From: Pseudomonas putida
Lineage (GTDB): Bacteria > Pseudomonadota > Gammaproteobacteria > Pseudomonadales > Pseudomonadaceae
Length of the DNA stretch: 64,000 nt
NCBI RefSeq assembly: GCF_028682455.1
Contig: NZ_JANHLD010000001.1
Location: 1,523,501-1,587,500, forward strand
Direction: 5' to 3'
The position numbers and the translations under genes were made by a program. The notes under the pieces were generated by a model, which saw only the letters and a list, made by a program, of their open reading frames with translations, did no database searches and was not told the DNA's origin. Within the stretch, counting starts at the first letter, position 1, and the number at the start of each line of letters is the position of its first letter. Below are positions 1-10,054 of the stretch, piece after piece.

Positions 1-1004
1 TGGAGTCGCTGGTAGAAGACCTGGTTCAACGCACCATCGAGCCATGCCGTATCGCCATGAAAGATGCCGGCATCGACGTCAGCAAGATCGATGACGTGAT
101 TCTGGTCGGTGGTCAGACCCGTATGCCGCTGGTGCAAAAAGCGGTTACCGATTTCTTCGGTAAAGAAGCACGCAAGGACGTCAACCCTGACGAAGCTGTT
201 GCCATGGGTGCTGCCATCCAGGGTGCGGTACTGGCCGGTGACGTGAAAGACGTACTGCTGCTGGACGTCAGCCCGCTGACCCTGGGTATCGAAACCATGG
301 GTGGCGTGATGACTGCGCTGATCGAGAAGAACACCACTATCCCGACCAAAAAGTCGCAAGTGTTCTCGACTGCAGATGACAACCAGAGCGCCGTGACCAT
401 TCACGTGCTGCAAGGTGAGCGTAAGCAGGCTGCTCAGAACAAGTCCCTGGGCAAGTTCGATCTGGCCGAGATCCCACCAGCGCCACGTGGTGTGCCACAG
501 ATCGAAGTAACCTTCGACATCGACGCCAACGGCATCCTGCACGTAGGCGCCAAAGACAAGGCTACTGGCAAGACCCAGTCGATCGTGATCAAGGCCAACT
601 CCGGCCTGTCTGATGAAGAAATTCAGCAGATGATCCGCGACGCTGAAGCGAACTCGGAAGAAGACCGCAAGTTCGAAGAGCTGGCCGCTGCCCGTAACCA
701 GGGTGATGCACTGGTTCACTCGACTCGCAAGATGGTCGCTGACGCTGGTGACAAGGTCACTGCCGAAGAGAAGACTGCGATCGAGGCTGCCGTGGTTGCC
801 CTGGAAGCCGCCATCAAAGGCGACGACAAGGCTGCCATCGATGCCAAGGTCGAAGAGCTGTCGAAAGTGTCGGCTCCAGTTGCTCAGAAGATGTACGCCG
901 AGCAGCAGGCCGAACAGCCACAAGCTGGCGCGCAGCAGGCTGAAGAACCTAAGCACGACGACGTCGTCGACGCTGAGTTCGAAGAAGTCAAAGACAACAA
1001 GTAA
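1..1004 (+). CDS. dnaK: Chaperone DnaK (Hsp70), C-terminal part; 5' end outside window
   Basis: ATP-dependent cytoplasmic chaperone that works with DnaJ and GrpE. The reading frame is open from base 3, so the gene is cut by the window edge; by comparison with E. coli DnaK roughly the first 300 residues are missing. The visible part has the end of the nucleotide-binding domain ([17 protein letters not shown]), the linker [10 protein letters not shown], the substrate-binding beta domain with GGVMT and LQGER, the helical lid, and an acidic C-terminus ending EEVKDNK. dnaJ follows on the same strand after about 210 bases, the usual dnaK-dnaJ order. Confidence 0.98.
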   Translation, partial: ESLVEDLVQRTIEPCRIAMKDAGIDVSKIDDVILVGGQTRMPLVQKAVTDFFGKEARKDVNPDEAVAMGAAIQGAVLAGDVKDVLLLDVSPLTLGIETMGGVMTALIEKNTTIPTKKSQVFSTADDNQSAVTIHVLQGERKQAAQNKSLGKFDLAEIPPAPRGVPQIEVTFDIDANGILHVGAKDKATGKTQSIVIKANSGLSDEEIQQMIRDAEANSEEDRKFEELAAARNQGDALVHSTRKMVADAGDKVTAEEKTAIEAAVVALEAAIKGDDKAAIDAKVEELSKVSAPVAQKMYAEQQAEQPQAGAQQAEEPKHDDVVDAEFEEVKDNK

Positions 1005-1064
1005 TTGCTGCATGTTGTCGGCCGGTTGACTGCTTTCTAGTGGTTGGCTGGTAGGATGTCGCCG

Positions 1065-1084
1065 CGCGGGGGCTTGCTCCCGCG
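1065..1084 (+). terminator. GC-rich hairpin between dnaK and dnaJ
   Basis: CGCGGGG at 1065-1071 pairs with TCCCGCG at 1078-1084 around a GCTTGC loop. There is no run of T after it, so it is not a classic intrinsic terminator. It may attenuate dnaJ relative to dnaK or protect the dnaK 3' end. It also resembles a degenerate REP core. Confidence 0.4.
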
Positions 1085-1213
1085 TTGGCGTGTCTGGAAT
1101 ACCCGATTTTTCACGGCATCTGTCGTGCCTCCTGGAGGGCATGAGGCAGGTGCTGGCGGCACGGCGCGAAATGCGCAGAGGTTTGCCGAACGTCCTCAAG
1201 AGTGCAAAGACTT

Positions 1214-2338
1214 ATGGCAAAGCGTGACTATTACGAAGTTCTGGGAGTTGAGCGCGGCTCCAGTGAAGCGGACCTGAAGAAGGCGTATCGCCGCCTGGCG
1301 ATGAAGCATCACCCGGACCGTAATCCTGATGACAAAGAGTCGGAAGAGAAATTCAAGGAGGCCAACGAGGCCTACGAAGTGCTCTCTGATGCCAGCAAGC
1401 GTGCGGCTTACGACCAGTATGGTCATGCCGGCGTCGACCCGAGCGTGGGGGGCGGTGGTGCCGGATTCGGCGGTGCGAATTTCTCCGATATTTTCGGTGA
1501 TGTGTTCAGCGATTTCTTCGGCGGTGGCCGTGGTGGCTCGCGTGGCGGTGCCCAGCGTGGCAGCGACCTGCGCTACACCCTTGAGCTGAACCTTGAAGAA
1601 GCTGTGCGCGGCACCACGGTCAATATCCGTGTGCCGACATTGGTCAACTGTGAGCCGTGTGACGGTTCCGGGGCCAAGAAAGGCTCGTCGCCTTCGACCT
1701 GTCCGACCTGTGGTGGTATTGGCCAGGTGCGGATGCAGCAGGGCTTCTTCTCCGTTCAGCAGACCTGCCCGCGTTGCCATGGTCAGGGCAAGATCATCAC
1801 CGATCCTTGCGGCTCTTGCCACGGCGAAGGTCGCATCGAAGAGTACAAGACGCTCTCGGTCAAGGTGCCGGCTGGTGTCGATACCGGCGATCGCATTCGT
1901 CTTTCAGGTGAGGGCGAAGCAGGTTCCCACGGTGGTCCGACCGGTGATCTGTATGTTGTCATCAATGTACGCGAACACCCGATCTTCCAGCGTGATGGCA
2001 AGCACCTGTACTGCGAAGTACCGATCAGCTACACCGACGCCGCCCTGGGTGGTGAGTTGGAAGTGCCGACCCTCGATGGTCGGGTCAAGCTGAAGATTCC
2101 GGAAGGTACCCAGACCGGCAAGCAGTTCCGCCTGCGTGGCAAGGGTGTTGCGCCGGTTCGCGGCGGTGGAGCCGGTGACCTGATGTGCCGGGTCGCGGTC
2201 GAGACCCCGGTCAACCTGAGTCGTCGCCAGCGCGAGCTGCTTGAAGAGCTGCGTGATTCGCTGGAAGGTGACAGTTCCCATTCGCCCAAGGCCAATGGCT
2301 GGTTTGAAGGCGTGAAGCGCTTCTTCGGCGACTTGTAA
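1214..2338 (+). CDS. dnaJ: Co-chaperone DnaJ (Hsp40)
   Basis: Stimulates the ATPase of DnaK and delivers unfolded clients. 374 residues, the normal length. The N-terminal J domain carries the HPD motif near residues 33-35. A Gly/Phe-rich linker follows (about 70-115), then a zinc-binding region with four CxxCxGxG repeats ([32 protein letters not shown], about 145-205), then the C-terminal substrate domains. I chose ATG 1214 ([12 protein letters not shown]) over an in-frame GTG at 1202, because family members start at this MAKRDYY. It lies downstream of dnaK, and dapB follows after 13 bases. Confidence 0.98.
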   Translation: MAKRDYYEVLGVERGSSEADLKKAYRRLAMKHHPDRNPDDKESEEKFKEANEAYEVLSDASKRAAYDQYGHAGVDPSVGGGGAGFGGANFSDIFGDVFSDFFGGGRGGSRGGAQRGSDLRYTLELNLEEAVRGTTVNIRVPTLVNCEPCDGSGAKKGSSPSTCPTCGGIGQVRMQQGFFSVQQTCPRCHGQGKIITDPCGSCHGEGRIEEYKTLSVKVPAGVDTGDRIRLSGEGEAGSHGGPTGDLYVVINVREHPIFQRDGKHLYCEVPISYTDAALGGELEVPTLDGRVKLKIPEGTQTGKQFRLRGKGVAPVRGGGAGDLMCRVAVETPVNLSRRQRELLEELRDSLEGDSSHSPKANGWFEGVKRFFGDL

Positions 2339-2348
2339 GAAGGAATAG

Positions 2349-3155
<807 letters not shown>

Positions 3156-3164
3156 GCGCCCCAT

Positions 3165-3234
3165 GTAGGAGCGGGCTTGCCCCGCGATTGGCTGCGGGTA
3201 TGTCGGCCAGGTCGCGGGGCAAGCCCGCTCCTAC
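3165..3234. repeat. REP-type inverted pair (BIME-like), P. putida type
   Basis: GTAGGAGCGGGCTTGCCCCG at 3165-3184 continues to a 23-base arm that is repeated exactly in inverted orientation at 3212-3234, with 24 bases between. This is the core of the abundant REP element of P. putida-group genomes. At the 3' end of dapB it can fold into a very stable hairpin, so it could end or stabilise the dapB message. Confidence 0.85.
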
Positions 3235-3318
3235 AATCCCCTCTGTCGCAATCCTGTGTTTTCTAGGCACTTCAGCGGTAGACCGAAAAAGCGTTTTTCT
3301 GTAAGCTACAGCTTTAGT

Positions 3319-3441
3319 GTGTCCACTAAAAGCGCGCAGATAATTCGACGAAGAAAGCGGGGTGACGTGTCTATACGTCATTCCGCTTTTTTGCAACCTG
3401 CGATCGCCCCTTCAGGCTTGATTTACGGGAGGTCTTCTTGA
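3319..3441 (+). CDS. Putative carA leader peptide (about 40 codons)
   Basis: An open frame from GTG 3319 runs to TGA 3439-3441, overlapping the TTG start of carA (3438) as TTGA. Codons at 3346-3360 read Arg-Arg-Arg-Lys-Arg and include CGA, CGA and AGA, rare in this G+C-rich genome. They cover the 5' arm of the terminator hairpin at 3354-3392. The layout resembles a translated attenuator leader. Weak points: no clear ribosome-binding site before GTG 3319, and the frame is also open upstream to GTG 3256. Translation is inferred. Confidence 0.4.
   Translation: MSTKSAQIIRRRKRGDVSIRHSAFLQPAIAPSGLIYGRSS
3354..3392 (+). terminator. Intrinsic terminator / attenuator in the carA leader
   Basis: AAAGCGG (3354-3360) pairs with CCGCTTT (3383-3389) and TGACGT (3363-3368) with ACGTCA (3375-3380). 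The stem has a 2x2 internal loop and a 6-base top loop, and is followed by six T (3387-3392). It lies between dapB and carA, 46 bases before the carA start. A competing smaller hairpin, TTTAGTG/CACTAAA, lies at 3313-3330. Carbamoyl phosphate feeds arginine and pyrimidines, so attenuation here would make sense. Confidence 0.8.
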
Positions 3442-4574
3442 CTAAGCCAGCCATACTCGCCCTTGCCGATGGCAGCATTTTTCGCGGTGAAGCCATTGGA
3501 GCCGACGGTCAGACCGTTGGTGAGGTGGTGTTCAACACCGCAATGACCGGCTATCAGGAAATCCTGACTGACCCTTCCTATGCGCAGCAAATCGTTACCC
3601 TGACTTACCCACACATCGGCAACACCGGCACCACGCCGGAAGACGCCGAATCCGACCGCGTCTGGTCGGCCGGTCTGGTCATTCGTGACCTGCCTCTGAT
3701 CGCAAGCAACTGGCGCAACAAGCAGTCGCTGCCTGACTACCTCAAAGCCAACAACGTGGTTGCCATCGCCGGGATCGACACCCGTCGCCTGACGCGCATC
3801 CTGCGTGAGAAGGGCGCACAAAACGGCTGCATCCTGGCTGGCGACAACATTAGCGAAGAGGCAGCAATTGCCGCCGCTCGCGGTTTCCCGGGCCTGAAGG
3901 GCATGGACCTGGCTAAAGTCGTCAGCACCAAGAGTAGCTATGAGTGGCGCTCCAGTGTCTGGGAGCTGAAGACCGACAGCCACGCGACGATCGACGCCGC
4001 CGAACTGCCGTACCACGTGGTGGCCTACGATTTCGGCGTCAAGCTGAACATCCTGCGCATGCTGGTTGCCCGCGGCTGCCGCCTGACCGTGGTGCCGGCG
4101 CAAACCCCGGCCAGCGAAGTTCTGGCACTCAATCCTGATGGTGTGTTCCTGTCCAACGGCCCTGGCGATCCAGAGCCTTGCGATTACGCGATCCAGGCGA
4201 TCAAGGACATTCTCGAAACCGAGATCCCGGTGTTCGGCATCTGCCTGGGGCACCAGCTGCTGGCCCTGGCCTCCGGCGCCAAGACCGTCAAGATGGGTCA
4301 TGGTCACCACGGTGCCAACCACCCGGTCCAGGACCTGGATACCGGTGTGGTCATGATCACCAGCCAGAACCACGGCTTCGCGGTTGACGAAGCAACGCTG
4401 CCAGGCAACGTTCGCGCCATCCACAAGTCGCTGTTCGACGGTACCCTGCAAGGTATCGAACGCACCGACAAGAGCGCCTTCAGCTTCCAGGGTCACCCTG
4501 AAGCCAGTCCGGGCCCGACCGATGTCGCGCCACTGTTCGACCGTTTCATCGATGCCATGGCCAAGCGCCGCTGA
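3438..4574 (+). CDS. carA: Carbamoyl-phosphate synthase small subunit (glutaminase)
   Basis: Hydrolyses glutamine and passes ammonia to CarB to make carbamoyl phosphate for arginine and pyrimidines. 378 residues. The N-terminal CPSase small-chain domain is followed by a class I glutamine amidotransferase with the nucleophile Cys in FGICLGHQ (about residue 269) and His/Glu in HPEASPGP near the C-terminus. The start is the rare TTG at 3438, fixed by GGGAGG at 3427-3432 and the conserved [14 protein letters not shown] leader with a terminator precedes it. carB follows after 106 bases with no ORF between. Confidence 0.98.
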   Translation: MTKPAILALADGSIFRGEAIGADGQTVGEVVFNTAMTGYQEILTDPSYAQQIVTLTYPHIGNTGTTPEDAESDRVWSAGLVIRDLPLIASNWRNKQSLPDYLKANNVVAIAGIDTRRLTRILREKGAQNGCILAGDNISEEAAIAAARGFPGLKGMDLAKVVSTKSSYEWRSSVWELKTDSHATIDAAELPYHVVAYDFGVKLNILRMLVARGCRLTVVPAQTPASEVLALNPDGVFLSNGPGDPEPCDYAIQAIKDILETEIPVFGICLGHQLLALASGAKTVKMGHGHHGANHPVQDLDTGVVMITSQNHGFAVDEATLPGNVRAIHKSLFDGTLQGIERTDKSAFSFQGHPEASPGPTDVAPLFDRFIDAMAKRR

Positions 4575-4680
4575 GCACCTGGCGAGAAGGCCCTGGACCG
4601 GTGCAAGCCGCGTTCAGGTGCCGCCCCCACGATTGTTCAATGCGGCTTGCCGACTGACCTGCGGAATTGAGTGACAACCC

Positions 4681-7600
4681 ATGCCAAAACGTACAGACAT
4701 TAAAAGCATCCTGATTCTCGGCGCTGGCCCGATCGTGATCGGCCAGGCCTGCGAATTCGACTACTCCGGCGCCCAGGCCTGCAAGGCCCTGCGCGAGGAA
4801 GGCTATCGCGTCATCCTGGTGAACTCCAACCCGGCCACCATCATGACCGACCCGGCGATGGCCGATGCCACTTACATCGAGCCGATCAAATGGCAGACAG
4901 TGGCCAAGATCATCGAGAAAGAGCGTCCGGATGCACTGCTGCCAACCATGGGTGGCCAGACTGCACTGAACTGCGCCCTGGACCTGGAGCGCGAAGGCGT
5001 CCTGGAAAAGTTCGGCGTGGAAATGATCGGCGCCAATGCCGACACCATCGACAAAGCCGAAGACCGTTCGCGCTTCGATACCGCCATGAAGGCCATCGGC
5101 CTTGAGTGCCCGCGCTCGGGCATCGCCCACAGCATGGAAGAAGCCAACGCAGTGCTCGAGAAGCTGGGCTTCCCGTGCATCATTCGTCCGTCCTTCACCA
5201 TGGGCGGCACCGGTGGCGGTATTGCTTACAACCGTGAAGAGTTCGAAGAAATCTGCGCCCGTGGTCTGGACCTGTCGCCAACCAAGGAACTGCTAATCGA
5301 TGAATCGCTGATCGGCTGGAAAGAGTACGAGATGGAAGTGGTCCGCGACAAAAAGGACAACTGCATCATCGTCTGCTCGATCGAGAACTTCGATCCGATG
5401 GGTGTGCACACCGGTGACTCGATCACCGTTGCTCCAGCACAGACCCTGACCGACAAGGAATACCAGATCATGCGCAACGCCTCGCTGGCGGTGCTGCGTG
5501 AAATCGGTGTCGAGACCGGCGGTTCCAACGTGCAGTTCGGTATCTGCCCCGACACCGGTCGTATGGTTGTAATCGAGATGAACCCGCGGGTGTCGCGTTC
5601 CTCGGCGCTGGCTTCGAAGGCGACGGGTTTCCCGATTGCCAAGATCGCCGCCAAGCTGGCGGTCGGCTACACCCTCGACGAACTGCAGAACGACATCACC
5701 GGCGGCCGTACCCCGGCTTCGTTCGAGCCATCGATCGACTACGTCGTTACCAAGCTGCCACGTTTTGCCTTCGAAAAATTCCCGAAAGCCGACGCTCGCC
5801 TGACCACCCAGATGAAATCCGTGGGTGAAGTCATGGCCATCGGCCGTACTTTCCAGGAGTCCCTGCAGAAAGCCCTGCGCGGCCTGGAAGTTGGCGTTTG
5901 CGGCCTGGACCCGAAAGTCGACCTGGCAAGCCCTGAAGCGTCGAGTATCCTCAAGCGTGAACTGACCGTGCCGGGCGCCGAGCGTATCTGGTACGTGGCT
6001 GACGCCATGCGCGCCGGCATGACCTGCGACGAAATCTTCGACCTGACCGGTATTGACCACTGGTTCCTGGTGCAGATGGAAGATCTGATCAAGGAAGAAG
6101 AGAAGGTCAAGACCTTGGCCCTGTCGGCCATCGACAAGGACCTCATGCTGCGCCTGAAGCGCAAAGGCTTCTCCGACCAGCGTCTGGCCAAGCTGTTGGG
6201 CATTACCGACAAGAACCTGCGTCGTCATCGCCACAAGCTCGAAGTGTTCCCGGTCTACAAGCGCGTCGACACTTGCGCTGCCGAGTTCGCCACCGACACC
6301 GCCTACCTGTATTCGACCTACGAGGAAGAGTGCGAGGCAAACCCGTCGACCCGCGACAAGATCATGATCCTGGGTGGCGGTCCGAACCGTATTGGCCAAG
6401 GCATCGAGTTCGACTACTGCTGCGTACACGCCGCTCTGGCGCTGCGCGAAGACGGTTACGAGACCATCATGGTCAACTGCAACCCGGAAACCGTCTCCAC
6501 CGACTACGACACTTCCGACCGTCTGTACTTCGAGCCGCTGACCCTGGAAGACGTGCTGGAAGTAGTGCGTGTCGAGAAGCCGAAAGGCGTGATCGTCCAC
6601 TACGGCGGCCAGACCCCGCTGAAACTGGCTCGCGCCCTTGAAGAGGCCGGCGTGCCGATCATCGGTACCAGCCCTGACGCTATCGACCGTGCCGAAGACC
6701 GCGAGCGTTTCCAGCACATGGTTCAGCGCCTGAACCTGCTGCAGCCGCCAAACGCCACCGTGCGCAGCGAAGACGAAGCCATTCGTGCTGCCGGCGTCAT
6801 CGGTTACCCGCTGGTGGTGCGTCCGTCCTACGTACTGGGCGGCCGTGCGATGGAAATCGTCTACGAACTGGACGAGCTCAAGCGCTACCTGCGTGAAGCC
6901 GTACAAGTGTCCAACGACAGCCCGGTACTGCTGGACCACTTCCTCAACTGCGCCATCGAGATGGACGTGGATGCGGTGTGTGACGGTACCGACGTTGTCA
7001 TCGGCGCAATCATGCAACACATCGAGCAGGCCGGTGTTCACTCCGGTGACTCGGCGTGCTCGCTGCCACCATACTCGTTGCCAGCCCATGTTCAGGACGA
7101 AGTCCGCGAACAGGTCAAGAAGATGGCCCTGGAGCTCGGTGTTGTCGGCCTGATGAACGTTCAGCTGGCCCTGCAGGGCGACAAGATCTACGTGATCGAA
7201 GTCAACCCGCGCGCCTCGCGCACCGTGCCGTTCGTCTCCAAGTGCATCGGCACTTCGCTGGCGATGATCGCTGCTCGCGTGATGGCCGGTAAGTCGCTGA
7301 AGGAAATCGGTTTCACCAAGGAAATCATTCCTAACTTCTACAGCGTCAAGGAGGCGGTGTTCCCGTTCGCCAAGTTCCCGGGTGTTGACCCGATCCTCGG
7401 CCCTGAGATGAAATCCACCGGTGAAGTCATGGGTGTGGGCGACAGCTTCGGCGAAGCGTTTGCAAAGGCCCAGATGGGTGCCAGCGAAGTGCTGCCGACC
7501 GGCGGTACTGCGTTCATCAGTGTTCGTGATGACGACAAGCCACAAGTGGCCGGCGTTGCCCGCGACCTGATCTCCCTGGGCTTCGAAGTGGTTGCCACTG

Positions 7601-7902
7601 TCGGTACCGCCAAGGTCATCGAAGCGGCTGGCCTGAAAGTGCGTCGCGTGAACAAGGTGACCGAAGGTCGTCCGCACGTGGTCGACATGATCAAGAACGA
7701 CGAAGTGTCGCTGATCATCAACACCACCGAAGGTCGTCAGTCGATCGCTGACTCTTACTCGATTCGTCGCAATGCGTTGCAGCACAAGATCTACTGCACC
7801 ACGACCATTGCGGCCGGTGAAGCCATCTGCGAAGCGCTGAAGTTCGGTCCGGAAAAGACCGTACGCCGCTTGCAGGATCTGCATGCAGGACTCAACGTAT
7901 GA
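4681..7902 (+). CDS. carB: Carbamoyl-phosphate synthase large subunit
   Basis: Makes carbamoyl phosphate from bicarbonate, ammonia (tunnelled from CarA) and two ATP. 1073 residues, full length. It has two homologous ATP-grasp halves: the first begins [13 protein letters not shown] and the second [13 protein letters not shown] near residue 560. An oligomerisation segment lies between them, and a C-terminal MGS-like allosteric domain (about 940-1073, [14 protein letters not shown]) binds UMP or ornithine in relatives. The stop overlaps greA as ATGA (7899-7902), so the two are translationally coupled. Confidence 0.99.
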   Translation: MPKRTDIKSILILGAGPIVIGQACEFDYSGAQACKALREEGYRVILVNSNPATIMTDPAMADATYIEPIKWQTVAKIIEKERPDALLPTMGGQTALNCALDLEREGVLEKFGVEMIGANADTIDKAEDRSRFDTAMKAIGLECPRSGIAHSMEEANAVLEKLGFPCIIRPSFTMGGTGGGIAYNREEFEEICARGLDLSPTKELLIDESLIGWKEYEMEVVRDKKDNCIIVCSIENFDPMGVHTGDSITVAPAQTLTDKEYQIMRNASLAVLREIGVETGGSNVQFGICPDTGRMVVIEMNPRVSRSSALASKATGFPIAKIAAKLAVGYTLDELQNDITGGRTPASFEPSIDYVVTKLPRFAFEKFPKADARLTTQMKSVGEVMAIGRTFQESLQKALRGLEVGVCGLDPKVDLASPEASSILKRELTVPGAERIWYVADAMRAGMTCDEIFDLTGIDHWFLVQMEDLIKEEEKVKTLALSAIDKDLMLRLKRKGFSDQRLAKLLGITDKNLRRHRHKLEVFPVYKRVDTCAAEFATDTAYLYSTYEEECEANPSTRDKIMILGGGPNRIGQGIEFDYCCVHAALALREDGYETIMVNCNPETVSTDYDTSDRLYFEPLTLEDVLEVVRVEKPKGVIVHYGGQTPLKLARALEEAGVPIIGTSPDAIDRAEDRERFQHMVQRLNLLQPPNATVRSEDEAIRAAGVIGYPLVVRPSYVLGGRAMEIVYELDELKRYLREAVQVSNDSPVLLDHFLNCAIEMDVDAVCDGTDVVIGAIMQHIEQAGVHSGDSACSLPPYSLPAHVQDEVREQVKKMALELGVVGLMNVQLALQGDKIYVIEVNPRASRTVPFVSKCIGTSLAMIAARVMAGKSLKEIGFTKEIIPNFYSVKEAVFPFAKFPGVDPILGPEMKSTGEVMGVGDSFGEAFAKAQMGASEVLPTGGTAFISVRDDDKPQVAGVARDLISLGFEVVATVGTAKVIEAAGLKVRRVNKVTEGRPHVVDMIKNDEVSLIINTTEGRQSIADSYSIRRNALQHKIYCTTTIAAGEAICEALKFGPEKTVRRLQDLHAGLNV

Positions 7903-8381
7903 GCATTACCAAGTACCCGATGACCGTCCAGGGCGCTCGCGCCCTGGAGGAAGAGCACCTTTTCCTGAGCAAGACCGAGCGTCCGCGCTTGAGTCAGGCC
8001 ATTGGTGAAGCCCGCGAGCTGGGCGACCTCAAGGAAAACGCCGAGTACCACGCTGCCCGTGAAGAGCAGGGTATGGTCGAAGCGCGTATCCGCGATATCG
8101 AAGGTCGCCTGCAGAACTCGGTAGTGATCGATGTCACCACCATTGCCCATACCGGCAAGGTGATCTTCGGCACCACCGTAGACCTGGAAAACACCGAGAC
8201 CGGCGACCAGGTGACCTACCAGATCGTTGGTGAGGACGAGGCGGACGTCAAGCAGGGCAAGCTCTCGGTCGGTGCTCCGATCGCCCGTGCCATCATTGGC
8301 AAGGAAGAGGGAGATACCGTGGTGATCAAGACGCCAAGCGGTACGGTCGAGTACGAGATTGTCGAAGTCAAACACATCTGA
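7899..8381 (+). CDS. greA: Transcription elongation factor GreA
   Basis: Rescues backtracked RNA polymerase by stimulating transcript cleavage through the secondary channel. 160 residues. An N-terminal antiparallel coiled coil ends in the acidic tip [12 protein letters not shown] (about residues 41-52), which places acidic side chains at the active site. A C-terminal FKBP-like domain ends [12 protein letters not shown]. The start overlaps the carB stop by 4 bases. A hairpin follows the stop at 8387-8405. Confidence 0.98.
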   Translation: MSITKYPMTVQGARALEEEHLFLSKTERPRLSQAIGEARELGDLKENAEYHAAREEQGMVEARIRDIEGRLQNSVVIDVTTIAHTGKVIFGTTVDLENTETGDQVTYQIVGEDEADVKQGKLSVGAPIARAIIGKEEGDTVVIKTPSGTVEYEIVEVKHI

Positions 8382-8386
8382 CGGCC

Positions 8387-8405
8387 GCCGCAGCTTTGCT
8401 GCGGC
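8387..8405 (+). terminator. Hairpin after greA
   Basis: GCCGCAGC (8387-8394) and GCTGCGGC (8398-8405) form a perfect 8-bp stem with a TTT loop. No T run follows, so termination would be partial. The next gene starts almost at its base. Confidence 0.45.
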
Positions 8406-8409
8406 CCCG

Positions 8410-8805
8410 GTGATCTGGCAGCTTACCCAGGTGTTCTGGGTAGGCGGCCTGTGGATGTTGCATTTCGGTTTGCTTCCGGCGTTGGGCAAGGTTGGCCTGG
8501 CGCCGCTGCTGATCGAGGACATTGGCAGCCTGATGGCCTCGTTACTGGTTGCCTTTGCGGCATTTTGCGCAGGGGTGCAGGTGATGGTGCTGGTTCAGGC
8601 TCAGGGGCTGGCCAGCCTGTGGCGGGATATGCGAGGGCAATTGCTGCTGATGGTGATGCTGGCGTGTGTGGCGTATTTCGCCTTGCGCGTGGGATTGCCT
8701 CAGGAATTGCGCTGGCAGTTGTTCTGTTATCTGGTTTTGGGCTTGACCGGCTTGCTGCTGGTCATGCAGCCGGTACCGGGCAGGGCGCGCAAGGCGCGCC
8801 ACTGA
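8410..8805 (+). CDS. Small integral membrane protein, DUF4149-like
   Basis: About 131 residues from GTG 8410; an in-frame TTG at 8359 would add 17 polar residues and overlap greA. Four hydrophobic segments are visible (roughly 1-22, 34-56, 75-92, 98-118), and the C-terminus is basic (RARKARH), which suits a four-helix inner-membrane protein. The start ...WQLTQVFWVGGLWMLHFGLL resembles small DUF4149-type proteins found between greA and yhbY in pseudomonads. Function is not known, and no catalytic motif is visible. The start codon is uncertain because no clear ribosome-binding site precedes either choice. Confidence 0.75.
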   Translation: MIWQLTQVFWVGGLWMLHFGLLPALGKVGLAPLLIEDIGSLMASLLVAFAAFCAGVQVMVLVQAQGLASLWRDMRGQLLLMVMLACVAYFALRVGLPQELRWQLFCYLVLGLTGLLLVMQPVPGRARKARH

Positions 8806-8817
8806 CCGCAGCGAACA

Positions 8818-9126
8818 TCACTTGTAGCGATGGATGTTCGAGAGTTGCTTGTTCGGTTGTGGGTTGCGGCGATAGATCAACGCCTTTTTCCCGATGGTCT
8901 GTACCAGTTCGGCGCGACCGGCCTTGCAGAGTGCGGCGATTGCAGCGGCACGTTCTTCACGATCTTCCGAGCGAATCTCGACCTTGATCAGTTCGTGATC
9001 GACCAGGGCGCGTTCGAGTTCGGCGATAACCCCTTCAGTCAAGCCATTGCCTGCCACAATAAGAACTGGTTTCAGATCGTGGCCAATGGATTTGTACTGT
9101 TTCTTCTGCTCGTTATTGAGCGGCAT
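8818..9126 (-). CDS. yhbY: YhbY family CRM-domain RNA-binding protein
   Basis: 102 residues made of a single CRM domain. The GxxG-type loop lies in LIVAGNGLTEGV, with the conserved LERALVDHELIKVEI and the C-terminal GKKALIYRRNP. Family members associate with pre-50S ribosomal particles. It is transcribed opposite to its neighbours and lies back-to-back with rlmE, another 50S-related gene, leaving about 100 bases for two divergent promoters. The 3' end is only 12 bases from the converging DUF4149-like gene. Confidence 0.93.
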   Translation of the reverse strand: MPLNNEQKKQYKSIGHDLKPVLIVAGNGLTEGVIAELERALVDHELIKVEIRSEDREERAAAIAALCKAGRAELVQTIGKKALIYRRNPQPNKQLSNIHRYK

Positions 9127-9227
9127 AATCTGACCCTTCGTCTGATTCTGTAAAAATGGCGGCCATTTTACCCGAGGGCCCGTGGATCCGCCCAGTTAAT
9201 CACGACCCTTATGATTCGAGGTGCCCA

Positions 9228-9851
9228 ATGGCGCGTTCCAAGACAAGCCTTGGCTGGCTGAAAGAACATTTCAACGATCCTTACGTCAAAAAGGCGCAAA
9301 AGGATGGTTATCGCTCACGTGCGAGCTACAAATTGCTGGAAATCCAGGAAAAGTACCGGATCATTCGCCCGGGCATGAGCGTAGTCGACCTGGGCGCGGC
9401 GCCGGGTGGATGGTCGCAGGTGACCAGTCGTCTGATCGGCGGCCAGGGACGGCTGATTGCATCGGACATCCTGGAAATGGACAGTATCCCGGATGTCACT
9501 TTTATCCAGGGCGACTTCACCCAGGATGAAGTACTGGCCCAGATCCTGGAGGCGGTAGGTAATTCGCACGTAGACCTTGTGATTTCCGATATGGCCCCCA
9601 ATATGAGTGGTACGCCTGCCGTGGATATCCCCAAGGCCATGTTCCTGTGCGAACTGGCCCTGGATCTTGCGACCCGTGTGCTCAAGCCGGGTGGCGATTT
9701 CCTGATCAAGATTTTCCAGGGCGAAGGGTTTGACGTATACCTGAAGGACGCTCGTCAGAAATTCGACAAGGTCCAGATGCTCAAGCCTGATTCTTCGCGG
9801 GATCGCTCTCGCGAACAATACTTGCTGGCGAGGGGTTATCGCGGCGAGTAG
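9228..9851 (+). CDS. rlmE: 23S rRNA 2'-O-ribose methyltransferase RlmE (FtsJ)
   Basis: Methylates U2552 of 23S rRNA in the 50S A-loop with S-adenosylmethionine. 207 residues from ATG 9228 ([15 protein letters not shown]), the usual family start; the longer frame from 9156 adds an unconserved extension. The SAM site is [13 protein letters not shown] (about residues 48-60). Catalytic residues of the K-D-K-E tetrad lie in [15 protein letters not shown] and [10 protein letters not shown]. ftsH follows on the same strand after about 200 bases, the classic rlmE-ftsH pair. Confidence 0.97.
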   Translation: MARSKTSLGWLKEHFNDPYVKKAQKDGYRSRASYKLLEIQEKYRIIRPGMSVVDLGAAPGGWSQVTSRLIGGQGRLIASDILEMDSIPDVTFIQGDFTQDEVLAQILEAVGNSHVDLVISDMAPNMSGTPAVDIPKAMFLCELALDLATRVLKPGGDFLIKIFQGEGFDVYLKDARQKFDKVQMLKPDSSRDRSREQYLLARGYRGE

Positions 9852-9854
9852 GGC

Positions 9855-9914
9855 GTCAGGCCGGCAGCTTTCAGGGTGTCCGATAGCTTTTTCCAATCGG
9901 CTATCCTGCCTGAC
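9855..9914 (+). other. Nested inverted repeats between rlmE and ftsH
   Basis: GTCAGGC (9855-9861) pairs with GCCTGAC (9908-9914), and inside it GATAGC (9882-9887) pairs with GCTATC (9900-9905). This makes a 60-base structured element just after rlmE. There is no T run. It could be a 3' end or a leader structure for ftsH; I cannot decide which. Confidence 0.4.
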
Positions 9915-10054
9915 CTGGATGAACTTCGTGTAGTCTAGGTTTCACAAAGGGTTACAGACGGCGCCTGCAGTTGTGTAGGTTATGTAGTAAGTTAAGCCGG
10001 TGAATATCATGCGAGGCACGGTTGCGCCGTCAGCCGGCTTCAGAGGGTAGCTAA

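Noticed and set aside
1044..1277. 77-codon ORF between dnaK and dnaJ
   Set aside because: It runs into dnaJ in another frame and includes the intergenic hairpin; no family resemblance.
5293..7884. 863-codon open frame antisense to carB
   Set aside because: A shadow of carB: G+C-rich third positions of the real gene keep the opposite frame open. The protein is His/Val/Gly/Asp-rich, matches no family I know, and carB is plainly real.
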